From positions 1 through 41,665 of the forward strand of contig CAMDGV010000002.1 in the NCBI GenBank assembly GCA_945898055.1: a stretch of 41,665 nt of DNA, given 5' to 3'. The first letter of the stretch is position 1. Every line of letters starts with the position of its first letter. Source of the stretch: Akkermansia muciniphila (GTDB lineage: Bacteria > Verrucomicrobiota > Verrucomicrobiia > Limisphaerales > UBA9464). Both the position numbers and the translations under genes were made by a program. The notes beneath the pieces are model-generated. The model saw nothing but the letters and a program-made list of their open reading frames with translations. It was not told the DNA's origin and made no database searches. Shown in pieces: positions 40,860-41,665 of the stretch.

Positions 40860-41665
40860 CTAAAAGTCAATTACTTGGCCTCGAACAGGCACTATTACTT
40901 CCGCCTGAGGTTTGAGGTCCCTCAGAGCTTCAGCAAAAGCGAGTGACGGAACTTCTTCCCCGTGAATGACCGTAATTTTCCGGATATCTCCCCCCAAACT
41001 CTTGGCATACGCCAGCAACTCAGAACGACCCGCATGACCGGAAAAGGCATCGATTCGACCTACCTCAGCTCGAACATCATGGGGTCTACCAAAAATATTT
41101 ACTGGGCTGCGACCCGACACGATCTGATGTCCTAATGTGTGTTCCGCAGAAAACCCGACAAACAGAATGAGATTTTTGGGGTTGGAAAGGTTATTAGCGA
41201 GATGATGGCGGATCCGTCCAGCTTCAGCCATTCCGGACGCACTGATGATGATGCAAGGTTCGCTGACTTCGTTTAACTTTTTCGACTGCGACGCCTCCCG
41301 AATGTAGGTGAGATTCTCCATCCCGAACGGATTCCCCTTGGTGCGAAGATGCTCGTACGTCTCGGAATCAAAACACTCTGAATGAAGACGAAACACCTCG
41401 GTAGCATTAACACTGAGGGGGCTATCAACATAGATCGGCACCCGAGGCACAAGTCCAGCTTCACATAACTGATTCAAAACATAGACCAACTGTTGGGTCC
41501 GCCCCACGGCAAAGGCTGGCACAATCACCTTTCCACCACGTCCCAAAGCCGCCGACATGAAGCGACAGAGCTGCTCTCGGGAATCTCCGGCGTCTTCGTG
41601 TTCGCGATTTCCGTAAGTGCTTTCGATTTGCAGAAAATCCACACCCTCGACCGGCTGGGGATCTC
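40860..41665 (-). CDS. MBL/beta-CASP RNA-processing exonuclease, partial
   Basis: The reading frame continues upstream past the window edge (reading DPQPVEGVDFLQIESTYGNR), so the GTG at 41642 is internal and the real start lies outside. The 268 visible residues cover the beta-CASP and C-terminal part of a metallo-beta-lactamase-fold nuclease: IESTYGNREH, KVIVPAFAVGRTQQLVYVL, IYVDSPLSVNATEVF, IIISASGMAEAGRIRHHL, FVGFSAEHTLGHQIV, and the final FSGHAGRSELLAYAK and ITVIHGEE. This is the profile of YSH1/CPSF-73-like bacterial exonucleases. The N-terminal HxHxDH motif is outside the window. Confidence 0.9.
   Translation of the reverse strand, partial: DPQPVEGVDFLQIESTYGNREHEDAGDSREQLCRFMSAALGRGGKVIVPAFAVGRTQQLVYVLNQLCEAGLVPRVPIYVDSPLSVNATEVFRLHSECFDSETYEHLRTKGNPFGMENLTYIREASQSKKLNEVSEPCIIISASGMAEAGRIRHHLANNLSNPKNLILFVGFSAEHTLGHQIVSGRSPVNIFGRPHDVRAEVGRIDAFSGHAGRSELLAYAKSLGGDIRKITVIHGEEVPSLAFAEALRDLKPQAEVIVPVRGQVIDF

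Overview
The window most likely comes from a member of the Verrucomicrobiota. The pointers are a remnant of a Verru_Chthon cassette protein A at 2558-3010, a giant secreted protein combining lamin-tail and CotH domains, a fused CobA-HemD enzyme, a Tat-exported Gfo/Idh/MocA oxidoreductase, and secreted isochorismatase and cyclase proteins. This rests on family knowledge; no rRNA or other marker gene is present to prove it. I saw no tRNA, rRNA or CRISPR array.

Region 1 (about 1-3450) is an accessory junkyard. It holds the start of an IS110-like transposase running off the left edge, a compact HicBA toxin-antitoxin pair, the last part of a group II intron reverse transcriptase, an AAA/DUF4143 protein missing its ATPase half, a near-perfect 22-bp-arm palindrome, and the C-terminus of a Verru_Chthon cassette protein. 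A 47-bp perfect direct repeat bounds this island (272-318 and 3053-3099), with a partial tandem unit beside the right copy and a diverged relative upstream of purD near 37423-37444.

Region 2 (3463-20544) is mostly intact genes: an ATP-grasp-like protein of unknown function and a probable lipoprotein beta-propeller (plus strand), then a minus-strand group of M16 protease, glutamine-synthetase-like ligase, aldehyde dehydrogenase and iron-dependent alcohol dehydrogenase. The last three look like an amine or amino-alcohol catabolic unit. Next come the ~2,070-residue lamin-tail/CotH protein (minus) and a translationally coupled pair of exported hydrolases (plus).

Region 3 (20545-26955) alternates decayed and intact genes: a broken DUF4338/DruA-like gene, an HU/IHF protein, a Tat-exported oxidoreductase, an FAD/GcvT dehydrogenase of the dimethylglycine/sarcosine class, and a frameshifted lipid-kinase remnant followed by about 0.6 kb without a recognisable gene.

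Region 4 (26956-41665) is largely housekeeping: cobA-hemD with a glutaredoxin-like protein and a secreted unknown protein, an aspartate-type aminotransferase, PhzF, MoxR, a class IV aminotransferase, an exported alpha/beta hydrolase, an ECF sigma factor with two small envelope partners, purD, a DUF2809 membrane protein, argJ, and a beta-CASP ribonuclease running off the right edge.

No single gene set is clearly a new defence or conflict system. The strongest leads are the repeat-bounded island next to an IS110 element, the exported isochorismatase/cyclase pair, the amine-catabolism set, the multi-lamin-tail CotH giant and the compact sigma-factor module.
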